The notes below the pieces were generated by a model. It worked only from the letters and a program-made list of their open reading frames with translations. It ran no database searches and was not told the DNA's origin. From the NCBI GenBank assembly GCA_023413645.1, contig JAEZPN010000089.1, positions 1 to 18,896 on the forward strand: a DNA stretch of 18,896 bases. Reading direction: 5' to 3'. This DNA is from Bacteroidota bacterium (GTDB taxonomy: Bacteria > Bacteroidota > Bacteroidia > Bacteroidales > Rikenellaceae). Within the stretch, counting starts at the first letter, position 1. Every line of letters starts with the position of its first letter. Below are positions 6,870-13,230 of this stretch, piece after piece. The position numbers were made by a program, and so were the translations under genes.

Positions 6870-7418
6870 ATGAAACGAGTATATATATTTCTTGCCGATG
6901 GTTTCGAGTGTGTCGAGGCATTGGCGCCAATAGATGTTATGAACCGCGCGGGTGTGGAACTTAAGCGTGTCGCTGTGGGTGGTAACTTGAGTGTTACCTC
7001 GTCGCACGGCTTGGTCTCTTTGACGTGCGATATGTTGATTGAGGATGCCAATTTTGCAGATGGTGATGCTATCATCTTGCCTGGTGGTAATCCTGGTTAC
7101 ATTAACCTCCGCAACTCGGAGTTGGTATGTGCTGCTGTGCGCGACTACTACAATAGCGGTCGCTTGGTCGCTGCTATATGTGGTGCACCTACGGTGTTGG
7201 CTGCTGCGGGTGTTGCACGTGGTTGCAGCGTAACGTGCCATACGGCTGTTGTCGAGGAGATGGGTGACTACCACTTTGTCGGTGGCTCGGTGGTTGAGGA
7301 TGCTAACCTCATTACCGCTGCGGGTGCTGGCCTCTCGGTGGACTTTGCTTTGGCCATTGCCGAACGCCTTGTGGATAGCGAAACTCTCTCTCGTGTCCGC
7401 CGCGGCATGGAGGTGTAG
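6870..7418 (+). CDS. DJ-1/PfpI family protein (YajL/DJ-1 type)
   Basis: A 182-residue single-domain protein of the DJ-1 subgroup. It has the conserved acid Glu16 (in DGFECVEA), the nucleophile-elbow Cys104 in AICGAPT, and His124 in TCHTA, the arrangement of DJ-1 and YajL. PGGNPGYINL at 71-80 is the usual PGG loop. Proposed activities of relatives include protection or repair of proteins under oxidative or glyoxal stress; the activity of this one cannot be told from sequence. I start it at 6870 (MKRVYIFLADGF) because this gives the normal family N-terminus and sits seven bases after aroB; the in-frame upstream Met at 6789 lies inside aroB. A strong terminator follows at 7438-7469. Confidence 0.88.
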   Translation: MKRVYIFLADGFECVEALAPIDVMNRAGVELKRVAVGGNLSVTSSHGLVSLTCDMLIEDANFADGDAIILPGGNPGYINLRNSELVCAAVRDYYNSGRLVAAICGAPTVLAAAGVARGCSVTCHTAVVEEMGDYHFVGGSVVEDANLITAAGAGLSVDFALAIAERLVDSETLSRVRRGMEV

Positions 7419-7437
7419 GCTGATATAATGTAATAAA

Positions 7438-7473
7438 ACAAAAGCGGGGTAGTGATACCTCGCTTTTGTCTAT
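7438..7473. terminator. Bidirectional terminator between two convergent genes
   Basis: A 14-bp stem (7438-7451 with 7456-7469, one G-U pair) is capped by GTGA, a GNRA-type tetraloop. T-rich bases flank it on both strands, with the better U-run on the minus strand. It serves the aroB operon and the small gene ending at 7509. Confidence 0.85.
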
Positions 7474-7508
7474 TATACTACTTATGTCATTTTCAGTCAT
7501 TTGGCTCT

Positions 7509-7880
7509 CTATTTCTCGAGTATCTCCTTCGTTAGCAGGCCTTCGTATGGGTCGACGCCCTCCACTACATCCTTACACACCAACCAGCGAACATTGCTTA
7601 TATCATTGTCCACGGTGACATATGCCTGCACGAAGCACCATCCGAGCGATTCCATGTAGTTTAGGGCATCAATCAAGGAGTTAAATTCGACTCTGTTGCC
7701 CTCGCCGTCTACCAAAATTTGCATCGAATCGCCTCTAAATTGCTCCTGACCATAGTCGATGACAATCTTTTTTGTTCTGCCGAATGTGTGGTACTCCCTG
7801 ATTTCGCAAAATACTCGGCCCTCGGCGAATAGGGTAGTTGTGCAGAGGCACATCGCAAATAAAAGTAACAGTCGTTTCAT
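7509..7880 (-). CDS. Small secreted protein of unknown function
   Basis: 123 residues. The N-terminus is a typical signal peptide: MKR, a hydrophobic LLLLFAMCLCTTT core, and a probable cleavage after LFA at about residue 19. The mature protein of about 100 residues is mixed alpha/beta in appearance, with VFCEIREY, KIVIDYGQEQF and a central segment (LIDALNYMESLGWCFVQAYVTV) that looks like a helix followed by a strand. I do not recognise the family. Cys in the mature part is at only three positions, so disulfides are uncertain. It is monocistronic, between the shared terminator at 7438-7473 and a promoter whose -7 box overlaps a perfect palindrome at 7912-7928. Confidence 0.7.
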   Translation of the reverse strand: MKRLLLLFAMCLCTTTLFAEGRVFCEIREYHTFGRTKKIVIDYGQEQFRGDSMQILVDGEGNRVEFNSLIDALNYMESLGWCFVQAYVTVDNDISNVRWLVCKDVVEGVDPYEGLLTKEILEK

Positions 7881-7911
7881 AGTTCTAAATTTTTAGTGTT
7901 AGTTGTTCGTG

Positions 7912-7928
7912 TTATAACAAAGTTATAA
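7912..7928. promoter_or_regulatory. Perfect palindrome overlapping the -7 box of the 7509-7880 gene
   Basis: TTATAAC (7912-7918) and GTTATAA (7922-7928) are perfect inverted repeats around AAA. The minus-strand -7 box TAACTTTG occupies 7925-7918, so a protein bound here would cover the promoter. I could not place a good -33 element. Confidence 0.5.
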
Positions 7929-8093
7929 AACGGCTGCGCTATTTCGTGTTGAACGCTCTGTTAAACGGCATATTCGGGCGGTGAAACGACGAAATGTGGG
8001 GGCGAAAAAAATGGAGTTGCCTGGATTGGGACTATGCTTTTTATTTTTAACTGATTGATTTTCAGTGTTAGTTTTTACGAAAATTGCTAAATC

Positions 8094-8110
8094 CTACATA
8101 GAAGACTACA
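8094..8110 (+). repeat. 17-bp direct repeat, left copy
   Basis: CTACATAGAAGACTACA here is identical to 10466-10482 and in the same orientation. The two copies bracket the AT-rich two-gene operon. The repeat itself contains CTACA twice. Confidence 0.75.
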
Positions 8111-8144
8111 TGGAGGTCGTAATTAAGCCAACTAACTGCGAGTA

Positions 8145-8173
8145 CAAAGGTATATGAAACTTTTGAGGGCAAA
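8145..8173 (-). promoter_or_regulatory. Possible second minus-strand promoter upstream of the 7509-7880 gene
   Basis: TACCTTTG (8152-8145) is a perfect -7 box, with TTTG (8173-8170) 17 bases upstream. A transcript from here would have a leader of about 260 bases before the 7880 start and would run through the 17-bp repeat. Confidence 0.45.
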
Positions 8174-8220
8174 GCACTGAAATCAAGTACCTTCCAAAGA
8201 TGCATTGTGAATAAAAATCA

Positions 8221-8258
8221 GGCGTATGCTCTGGGTTATATAAAACCCTGCATACGCC
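8221..8258 (-). terminator. Intrinsic terminator of the 78-aa/506-aa operon
   Basis: GGCGTATGC (8221-8229) pairs with GCATACGCC (8250-8258), and GGGTT with AACCC inside. On the minus strand the stem is followed by TGATTTTTATTC. Confidence 0.85.
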
Positions 8259-8270
8259 TAATATGATATA

Positions 8271-9791
8271 TTAATTCTCTATCTTCACTAATTTACCATC
8301 AACAAAATGTAAGAAAGTTTTATAATTGTACAGCCAAGTGGATTTAGAGGTGGTTGGAGTAAACGTATTATATTTGTCTATAGGTCTACCCCAAGCTTCT
8401 TGACACATTTGCTGTGACATTCCAAGCATTACTTTGCCTTCAATAATAGCATTTCCATATTTTTCTCCATATTCTCTAATCATCTCTGCTTGCCATTGTG
8501 CTTTGCGTTCAGCCTCTTCTCTCAACCATTTTTGATGTCTAGCCTTCTCCTCTGCTCTAAGTTTAGCACGTTCGGCTTCAATTCGTTTCCTCTCGGCTTC
8601 TGCCTGTGCTTGTTTTTGGGCAATTTCCAACTCCCCCTCATTAAATAAATAAAGAATATCTTTTATCGTATTCTCTGCAATAATATACCCATCATAGCGA
8701 TATGTATCAGTGCGTTTGTGGAAATAAATATATGGGAAATAGTAGCTAGTAGTATAAGTAGTATAAGTAGTATAATAAGAATTATCATGATTGTTAGGAA
8801 TCTCCAATGATGATATATATTTCTCAATAACATCACCTATTGGCAGAGTGAATTTACTGCCATTTACTTCAAATAAGCCACAAATTTGAAAATCGTCATG
8901 AACAAAAATATCCACACATTTAGCAATAGCAGAAATACTAAAATCATCTTTGGTCAGATAGCCATTCAGGCTAAGAGGATTGAAATTATCCTTGAAGACA
9001 TTGTCAATAAGCACATTGGTTACATAATCTTCAAAAGCATTGCCTCGTAGCCATATAGACACATTCTGCCCTTTGAGAGTGTTTACAATCAAATCATAGT
9101 AGGGAATTGATATAAAAGCCCCATCCTGTCCCCATGCATTACCAAAGCAGTAGTACAAATCGGTAATGGTATCGAGATATGCCTTTTCAGACTTTGGTAT
9201 ATAGTATATCTCAGGGGAAGTGGATGACTGGATAACGTAAAATAAATTGGTGTAAGATTTAGGGGGCCTGTTATACAATTTTACCTCTCTCTCAAAATCA
9301 GAAATAGATATTAATCCCGCCTGCATATATTGAATAAATTTCGACAATATATCTTTATCTCTATTTAACAAATCTGGGTTTTTTATCAATTTAAGTTGAT
9401 TGAACCTTTCTATGTACTTACTCGCTTGTTCCTTATATCTTATTATACCAACAACTTCGTAATAATCAACAGGCAATTCCTTAAAACAAATAGTGGAATC
9501 TACTGGATTTTCACACAGATATATTCTATTAGAAGTAAAGTCTATTTTCTTACCTGTATAATAAACTTTATATCCAACGATATCATCACTCCACTTAAAC
9601 TTTGGATCATTCGTATGAAATTTAATGCTATCCAAAGGAGTAAATAGGTGATTCAGCTCTTCGGGCTTGCCCAATACTTGCAACTCATTCTTTACTTGAA
9701 GTTGTTCCCTTATTTGCCCTCCCATATTCAACTGAGCATGGCTGATGTTGCAACAAGTTACTACAACACAGAGTAAAAGCATTTTTTTCAT
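8271..9791 (-). CDS. Exported protein with charged coiled coil and BamE/SmpA-like C-terminal domain
   Basis: 506 residues, family not recognised. A signal peptide covers about 1-19 (cleavage after SHA, before QLN). Residues 20-385 are a large, Tyr-rich region of unknown fold. Residues 340-349 repeat Thr-Thr-Tyr, coded by a 9-base tandem repeat near 8752-8778. Residues about 386-440 are a highly charged Ala/Glu/Arg coiled coil (pattern AEAERKRIEAERAK). The last 65 residues (from GKVMLGMSQQMCQEAWGRP to LHFVDGKLVKIEN) resemble the small domain found at the C-terminus of many Bacteroidota exported proteins and recall the BamE/SmpA pattern GM-x-V-x-x-G-x-P. It follows the 78-residue gene by 20 bases, so the two form one operon, closed by a strong terminator. 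Base composition is clearly more AT-rich than the neighbouring genes. Confidence 0.75.
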   Translation of the reverse strand: MKKMLLLCVVVTCCNISHAQLNMGGQIREQLQVKNELQVLGKPEELNHLFTPLDSIKFHTNDPKFKWSDDIVGYKVYYTGKKIDFTSNRIYLCENPVDSTICFKELPVDYYEVVGIIRYKEQASKYIERFNQLKLIKNPDLLNRDKDILSKFIQYMQAGLISISDFEREVKLYNRPPKSYTNLFYVIQSSTSPEIYYIPKSEKAYLDTITDLYYCFGNAWGQDGAFISIPYYDLIVNTLKGQNVSIWLRGNAFEDYVTNVLIDNVFKDNFNPLSLNGYLTKDDFSISAIAKCVDIFVHDDFQICGLFEVNGSKFTLPIGDVIEKYISSLEIPNNHDNSYYTTYTTYTTSYYFPYIYFHKRTDTYRYDGYIIAENTIKDILYLFNEGELEIAQKQAQAEAERKRIEAERAKLRAEEKARHQKWLREEAERKAQWQAEMIREYGEKYGNAIIEGKVMLGMSQQMCQEAWGRPIDKYNTFTPTTSKSTWLYNYKTFLHFVDGKLVKIEN

Positions 9792-9811
9792 ATGATTAGA
9801 ATTTTGTTTGA

Positions 9812-10048
9812 TTATTTATACCATCCTTCCTCAGCTGCTTGTTTTAATAGGTAATCCATTGCACACTTTGATGGAATGCGAGCTTGTCCTCGCGCGGCTT
9901 GCAAAGAACCATTTGGTCGACGCCAAATAAAACGAAACCCCTCTTCGGTGGTTCCATCATCGTAATTGTAGATACATTTCTGAAAACACAGTTGCCAATC
10001 TTCTATTCGATTTTTGGGTACCTCATTTTTAATTTGTACACGAGCCAT
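9812..10048 (-). CDS. Small cytoplasmic protein of unknown function (78 aa)
   Basis: 78 residues with no signal peptide or membrane segment. The sequence is rich in charged and aromatic residues (RIEDWQLCFQKCIYNYDDG, then EEGFRFIWRRPNGSLQAARGQ) and ends in a predicted helix closing with AAEEGWYK. It looks like a compact folded protein: two strands around DDGTTEEGFRFIWR, then a loop and helix. I cannot name the family. It is the first gene of an operon with the 506-residue exported protein and is preceded by a leader of about 280 bases that contains a foldable segment. The ATG at 10048 is the only sensible start. Confidence 0.65.
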   Translation of the reverse strand: MARVQIKNEVPKNRIEDWQLCFQKCIYNYDDGTTEEGFRFIWRRPNGSLQAARGQARIPSKCAMDYLLKQAAEEGWYK

Positions 10049-10103
10049 AATGTAAAGACGTACTTGCCATCAACTCAACGGGCGATTATTATAAACAAAG
10101 AAA

Positions 10104-10181
10104 GTGTGGAGCTGACTTCCGTTTATCTATACAGAGGCTCTGATAAAACCCAAGACGAATAAACGATACAAGCCCCCACAC
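10104..10181 (-). ncRNA. Candidate structured leader RNA of the 78-aa/506-aa operon
   Basis: On the minus strand, GTGTGGGG (10181-10174) pairs with CTCCACAC (10111-10104), enclosing a second helix CGTTTAT/ATAAACG (10165-10159 with 10126-10120). A possible apical hairpin GGTTTT/AGAGCC lies inside. The nested helices lie in the predicted leader about 55 bases before the start codon at 10048. This is a fold by eye, and I know of no matching RNA family. Confidence 0.35.
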
Positions 10182-10334
10182 CCGTATTGCATGAGTAAGA
10201 ATACACATACCAATACAGATGATGAGTGCTGTCGTTCACCCTCAGCAATGAATTTTCCAGATTCCTATTCGGGGTAAAAGCGAAACACTTTCATCAAATA
10301 TGTAATGCCGAGGGTACAATGCCCCACGTCACTA

Positions 10335-10364
10335 CAAAGTTAGAATTTTTTTCGCAATTGACAA
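10335..10364 (-). promoter_or_regulatory. Promoter of the 78-aa/506-aa operon
   Basis: On the minus strand TTG (10364-10362), a 19-base spacer and TAACTTTG (10342-10335). The predicted start near 10328 gives a leader of about 280 bases. Confidence 0.65.
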
Positions 10365-10399
10365 CACTCTTTGGGGTCTTGTTTGGGTATTATACAAAA

Positions 10400-10431
10400 T
10401 TTCGCCTCTCGCAGTGGAGCAAGAGGCGAAA
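10400..10431 (-). terminator. Terminator-like hairpin between pheT and the 78-aa operon
   Basis: TTTCGCCTCT (10400-10409) pairs with AGAGGCGAAA (10422-10431). On the minus strand it is followed by TTTTGTATAA. It lies just upstream of the 78-aa operon promoter and would insulate it from pheT-side transcription. Confidence 0.65.
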
Positions 10432-10465
10432 ATAAAGGGCCCTATTTGGTTGCATTTAATTTATA

Positions 10466-10482
10466 CTACATAGAAGACTACA
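10466..10482 (+). repeat. 17-bp direct repeat, right copy
   Basis: Identical to 8094-8110, same orientation. A short downstream block (GGGCAAA followed by AATCA) is also shared between the two surroundings, with different spacing. Confidence 0.75.
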
Positions 10483-10566
10483 CACAAAGGGCAAAATCAG
10501 CTCTTAATACATTTTCACAAAAAACGTTTCACAACTCAATAATATAATCTATTGAAAATCAATAAA

Positions 10567-10596
10567 TTCGGCGGCGAAATGTTATTCACCGCCGAA
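10567..10596 (-). terminator. Second terminator after pheT
   Basis: A 12-bp stem (10567-10578 with 10585-10596; one G-U pair on the minus strand) with a six-base loop, followed by TTTATTGATTTT on the minus strand. Confidence 0.8.
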
Positions 10597-10623
10597 AAAG
10601 GGCTGTCCAAACGGACAACTCCA
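10597..10623 (-). terminator. First terminator after pheT
   Basis: On the minus strand GTTGTCC, loop GTTT, GGACAGC (7 bp, one G-U pair), then CCTTTTT. It stands about 30 bases after the pheT stop and directly before the second terminator. Confidence 0.65.
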
Positions 10624-10649
10624 TTTTAATATAGGATGCGATATGCCTA

Positions 10650-13115
10650 CTACTTGCGGACCTCGGCACCAGCCTTCTGCTCGAGCTGTGTCTGCAAGTT
10701 AGCCATTGTGCGCTCAATCTGCTTGTCGGTGAGCGTCTGGTTCTTATCCTCGAGGATGAAACTCAAGGCGTAAGACTTCTTGCCCTCGGGGAGCTTATCG
10801 CCCTCATATACGTCGAACAACGATACAGACTTCAAGAGCTTCTTCTCGGTAGCAAACGCGATAGAGCGGAGCTGTGAGAATGTAACGTTCTTGTTTACGA
10901 GGAGTGCCAAGTCACGCTTAACCTCGGGGAACTTCGAGAGCTCCTTGAACTGCACCTTCGCCTTCTTGGTCATCTTGATGAGCTGGTCGAAGTCAACCTC
11001 TGCGAAGTAAACCTCCTGTTTGATGTCGAACTTCTTGCGCACCATAGGCGATACGACACCCATGCGTACCACCTCGTTGGGACCCTGCTTGAAGACAATA
11101 GCGTCGCCATAGAGGTCGCACTCGAGGCTCTCAGACTGCAATGCGTAGATGTCGATGCCGAAGCGCTTCAAGAGGCGCTCTACGATAGCGCGGAGTGTGA
11201 AGAACGATGCTGTCTCCTCCTTGCTGTTCCACGAAAGCTGTGTCTTGAGTCCTGTAACGGTGATGCCGATGCGGTTGTTCTCGACATACTTAGCCAAGGT
11301 GTTCTCCTCCGATGCCTTCTCCGCAGCAAAGGCGTAGCAGTTGCCCACCTCGTACATCTTGAGGTTGCCGTTGCGGCGGTTAACATTGAGCTCTACGGCC
11401 TCCAAGGCGTTGAAGAGTAATGTCTGACGCATAACGTTGAGGTCCTGAGACAATGGGTTCAAAATCTTCACGCAGCGCTCTGCGGGGTATGATGTCGAGC
11501 CCTCATAGTACGAAGCCTTTGTGAGTGAGTTCGACATGATCTCAGTGTAGCCGTTCGATGTGAGGAAATCAGATGCCACATTCTGCAAGCGTGCCTTGTC
11601 GGGCTTTGGAGCGTACGACAAAGTGGAGTTTACGTGGTCTGAAATCTCGATGTTGTTGTAGCCATACACGCGCAATACATCCTCGATAAGGTCTGCCTCG
11701 CGCTGTACATCTACGCGGTAGGGAGGAACTGCCACTGTGAGCACCTCGCCCTCGCGACCGAGAACCTTAACGTCGAGCGACTCGAGGATAGTCATGAATG
11801 TCTCCTCGGGGATGTTCTTGCCGATGAGCTTACGTGCGCGCTCCAACGAGAACTCAAACTCGAAGTCGCGTGCGGGAGTGGGGTTGATGTCGATAATCTC
11901 CGATGTGATGCGACCACCTGCCAACTCCTGCATGAGCATCGCTGCACGCTTGAGGGCATAAACCTGGATGTTGGGGTCGATACCACGCTCGAAGCGGAAC
12001 GAAGCATCTGTATTGAGACCGAAGCGCTTAGCAGTCTTGCGTACCCATACGGGGTGGAAGTATGCGCTCTCGATAAATACGTTTACTGTGGTGTCGCTAA
12101 TGCCTGAGTCCTGACCGCCATATACACCCGCGATACACATGGGGCGCTCTGCCGAGCAGATCATAAGGTCATTGGCTGTGAGTGTGCGCTCTACGCCATC
12201 GAGGGTTACGAATTTCTCGCCCTCGTTAGCCGAACGTACCACAACCTTGCCACCCTCAATCTTATCTGCGTCAAATGCGTGGAGGGGCTGACCCAACTCG
12301 AAGAGGACGTAGTTTGTGATGTCAACGAGGTTGTTCTTGGGGTTGATGCCCGCAGCGCGCAACTCGTTCTGCATCCACTCTGGTGATGGAGCAATCTTGC
12401 AGCCGCTAACGGTGATACCTGCGTAGCGAGGTGCTGCCTCAGAGTTTACAACCTCCACCTCGATAGTGCGAGAGGTGTCGTCAACCTTGAAATCCTCAAC
12501 CGATGGGAGCTTGAACTCTACGCGCTCGCCACGACTCTTGAGGTATGCTGCGATGTCGCGTGCAACACCGATGTGCGATGCTGCATCCACGCGGTTGGGT
12601 GTAAGGCCGATGCCGATGAGATAGTCATCAGCGATGTGGAGATACTCCTTTGCAGGTGTGCCTACCACTGCCTCTGCGGGGAGCTCCATGATGCCGTCGT
12701 GGTTGCGACCAATGCCGAGCTCATCCTCTGCGCAGAGCATGCCGAGTGACTCAACACCACGAATCTTACTGCGCTTAATCTTAAACTCCTCATCCGAGTC
12801 GATGGGGTAGAGCACTGAGCCTACGGTTGCGCACATCACCTTCAAACCCTGGCGGCAGTTAGCAGCGCCACATACAATCTGCAAGGGAGCCTCTGAGCCA
12901 ACGTCAACGGTAGTGATGTGGAGGTGGTCAGAGTCGGGGTGATCCTCGCATGTGAGAACCTCGCCAACAACAACACCCTTCAAGCCACCCTTGATGGTCT
13001 CAATCTTCTCGAACTCCTCGACCTCAAGGCCAAGCTCGGTGAGTATTTCGGCCATGCGCTCCGCCGATAGATCGCAGTCAAGGTAGCGCTTTAGCCAGTT
13101 AAAAGATACGTTCAT
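10650..13115 (-). CDS. pheT: Phenylalanine--tRNA ligase subunit beta
   Basis: Beta chain of the alpha2-beta2 phenylalanyl-tRNA synthetase, which charges tRNA-Phe in the cytoplasm; the alpha chain (pheS) is not in this window. The 821-residue length is normal. In order: the N-terminal MNVSFNWLKRYLDCDLS and a tRNA-binding EMAP-II-like domain at about 45-155 (HPDSDHLHITTVDVG, VCGAANCRQG, IRGVESLGMLCAEDELG); the B3/B4 editing region from about 210 to 390 (PRYAGITVSGCKIAPSPEWM, NYVLFELGQPLHAFD); the B5 DNA-binding-like domain at about 400-475; the catalytic-like core (from ADLIEDVLRVYGYNNI); and the FDX-ACB anticodon-binding domain at about 725-820 (SKFPEVKRDLALLV). It has its own consensus promoter and two terminators, so it is a single-gene unit separate from pheS. 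Confidence 0.96.
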   Translation of the reverse strand: MNVSFNWLKRYLDCDLSAERMAEILTELGLEVEEFEKIETIKGGLKGVVVGEVLTCEDHPDSDHLHITTVDVGSEAPLQIVCGAANCRQGLKVMCATVGSVLYPIDSDEEFKIKRSKIRGVESLGMLCAEDELGIGRNHDGIMELPAEAVVGTPAKEYLHIADDYLIGIGLTPNRVDAASHIGVARDIAAYLKSRGERVEFKLPSVEDFKVDDTSRTIEVEVVNSEAAPRYAGITVSGCKIAPSPEWMQNELRAAGINPKNNLVDITNYVLFELGQPLHAFDADKIEGGKVVVRSANEGEKFVTLDGVERTLTANDLMICSAERPMCIAGVYGGQDSGISDTTVNVFIESAYFHPVWVRKTAKRFGLNTDASFRFERGIDPNIQVYALKRAAMLMQELAGGRITSEIIDINPTPARDFEFEFSLERARKLIGKNIPEETFMTILESLDVKVLGREGEVLTVAVPPYRVDVQREADLIEDVLRVYGYNNIEISDHVNSTLSYAPKPDKARLQNVASDFLTSNGYTEIMSNSLTKASYYEGSTSYPAERCVKILNPLSQDLNVMRQTLLFNALEAVELNVNRRNGNLKMYEVGNCYAFAAEKASEENTLAKYVENNRIGITVTGLKTQLSWNSKEETASFFTLRAIVERLLKRFGIDIYALQSESLECDLYGDAIVFKQGPNEVVRMGVVSPMVRKKFDIKQEVYFAEVDFDQLIKMTKKAKVQFKELSKFPEVKRDLALLVNKNVTFSQLRSIAFATEKKLLKSVSLFDVYEGDKLPEGKKSYALSFILEDKNQTLTDKQIERTMANLQTQLEQKAGAEVRK

Positions 13116-13162
13116 AGTTATATTGTTTTTATATTTTTTCGGTTGTAGTGGTTACAATCGCA

Positions 13163-13194
13163 CAAAGATAGCAAGAATTATCGAAATAGTCAAA
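13163..13194 (-). promoter_or_regulatory. pheT promoter
   Basis: On the minus strand TTTG (13194-13191), 20-base spacer, TATCTTTG (13170-13163). Full consensus, with a leader of about 40 bases. It lies between pheT and the MATE gene, so pheT need not rely on the MATE transcript. I see no clear terminator between the two genes. Confidence 0.85.
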
Positions 13195-13230
13195 TTCCGA
13201 TAACTAAATTTACGTTATACGTAGTCACTA

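Larger units (their letters stand above)
7881..8270. other. Intergenic region with promoters and repeat (390 bases, no gene)
   Basis: It contains, from left to right: the -7 box and palindrome of the small secreted-protein gene, an unassigned stretch at 7930-8090 with no convincing reading frame, the left copy of the 17-bp direct repeat (8094-8110), a second minus-strand promoter-like pair (8145-8173), and the terminator of the 506-residue protein gene. Confidence 0.6.
10049..10649. other. Long intergenic region between pheT and the 78-aa gene (601 bases, no clear gene)
   Basis: From left to right: the long leader of the 78-residue gene with a candidate folded RNA (10104-10181) and a nine-codon reading frame (10265-10294), the promoter (10335-10364), a third terminator-like hairpin (10400-10431), the right copy of the 17-bp repeat (10466-10482), an AT-rich stretch of about 80 bases without obvious content, and two tandem terminators after pheT. 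Confidence 0.6.

Noticed and set aside
10226..10435. A 69-codon + strand frame in the region after pheT
   Set aside because: It overlaps the minus-strand promoter at 10335-10364 and a terminator hairpin, and its composition looks random.
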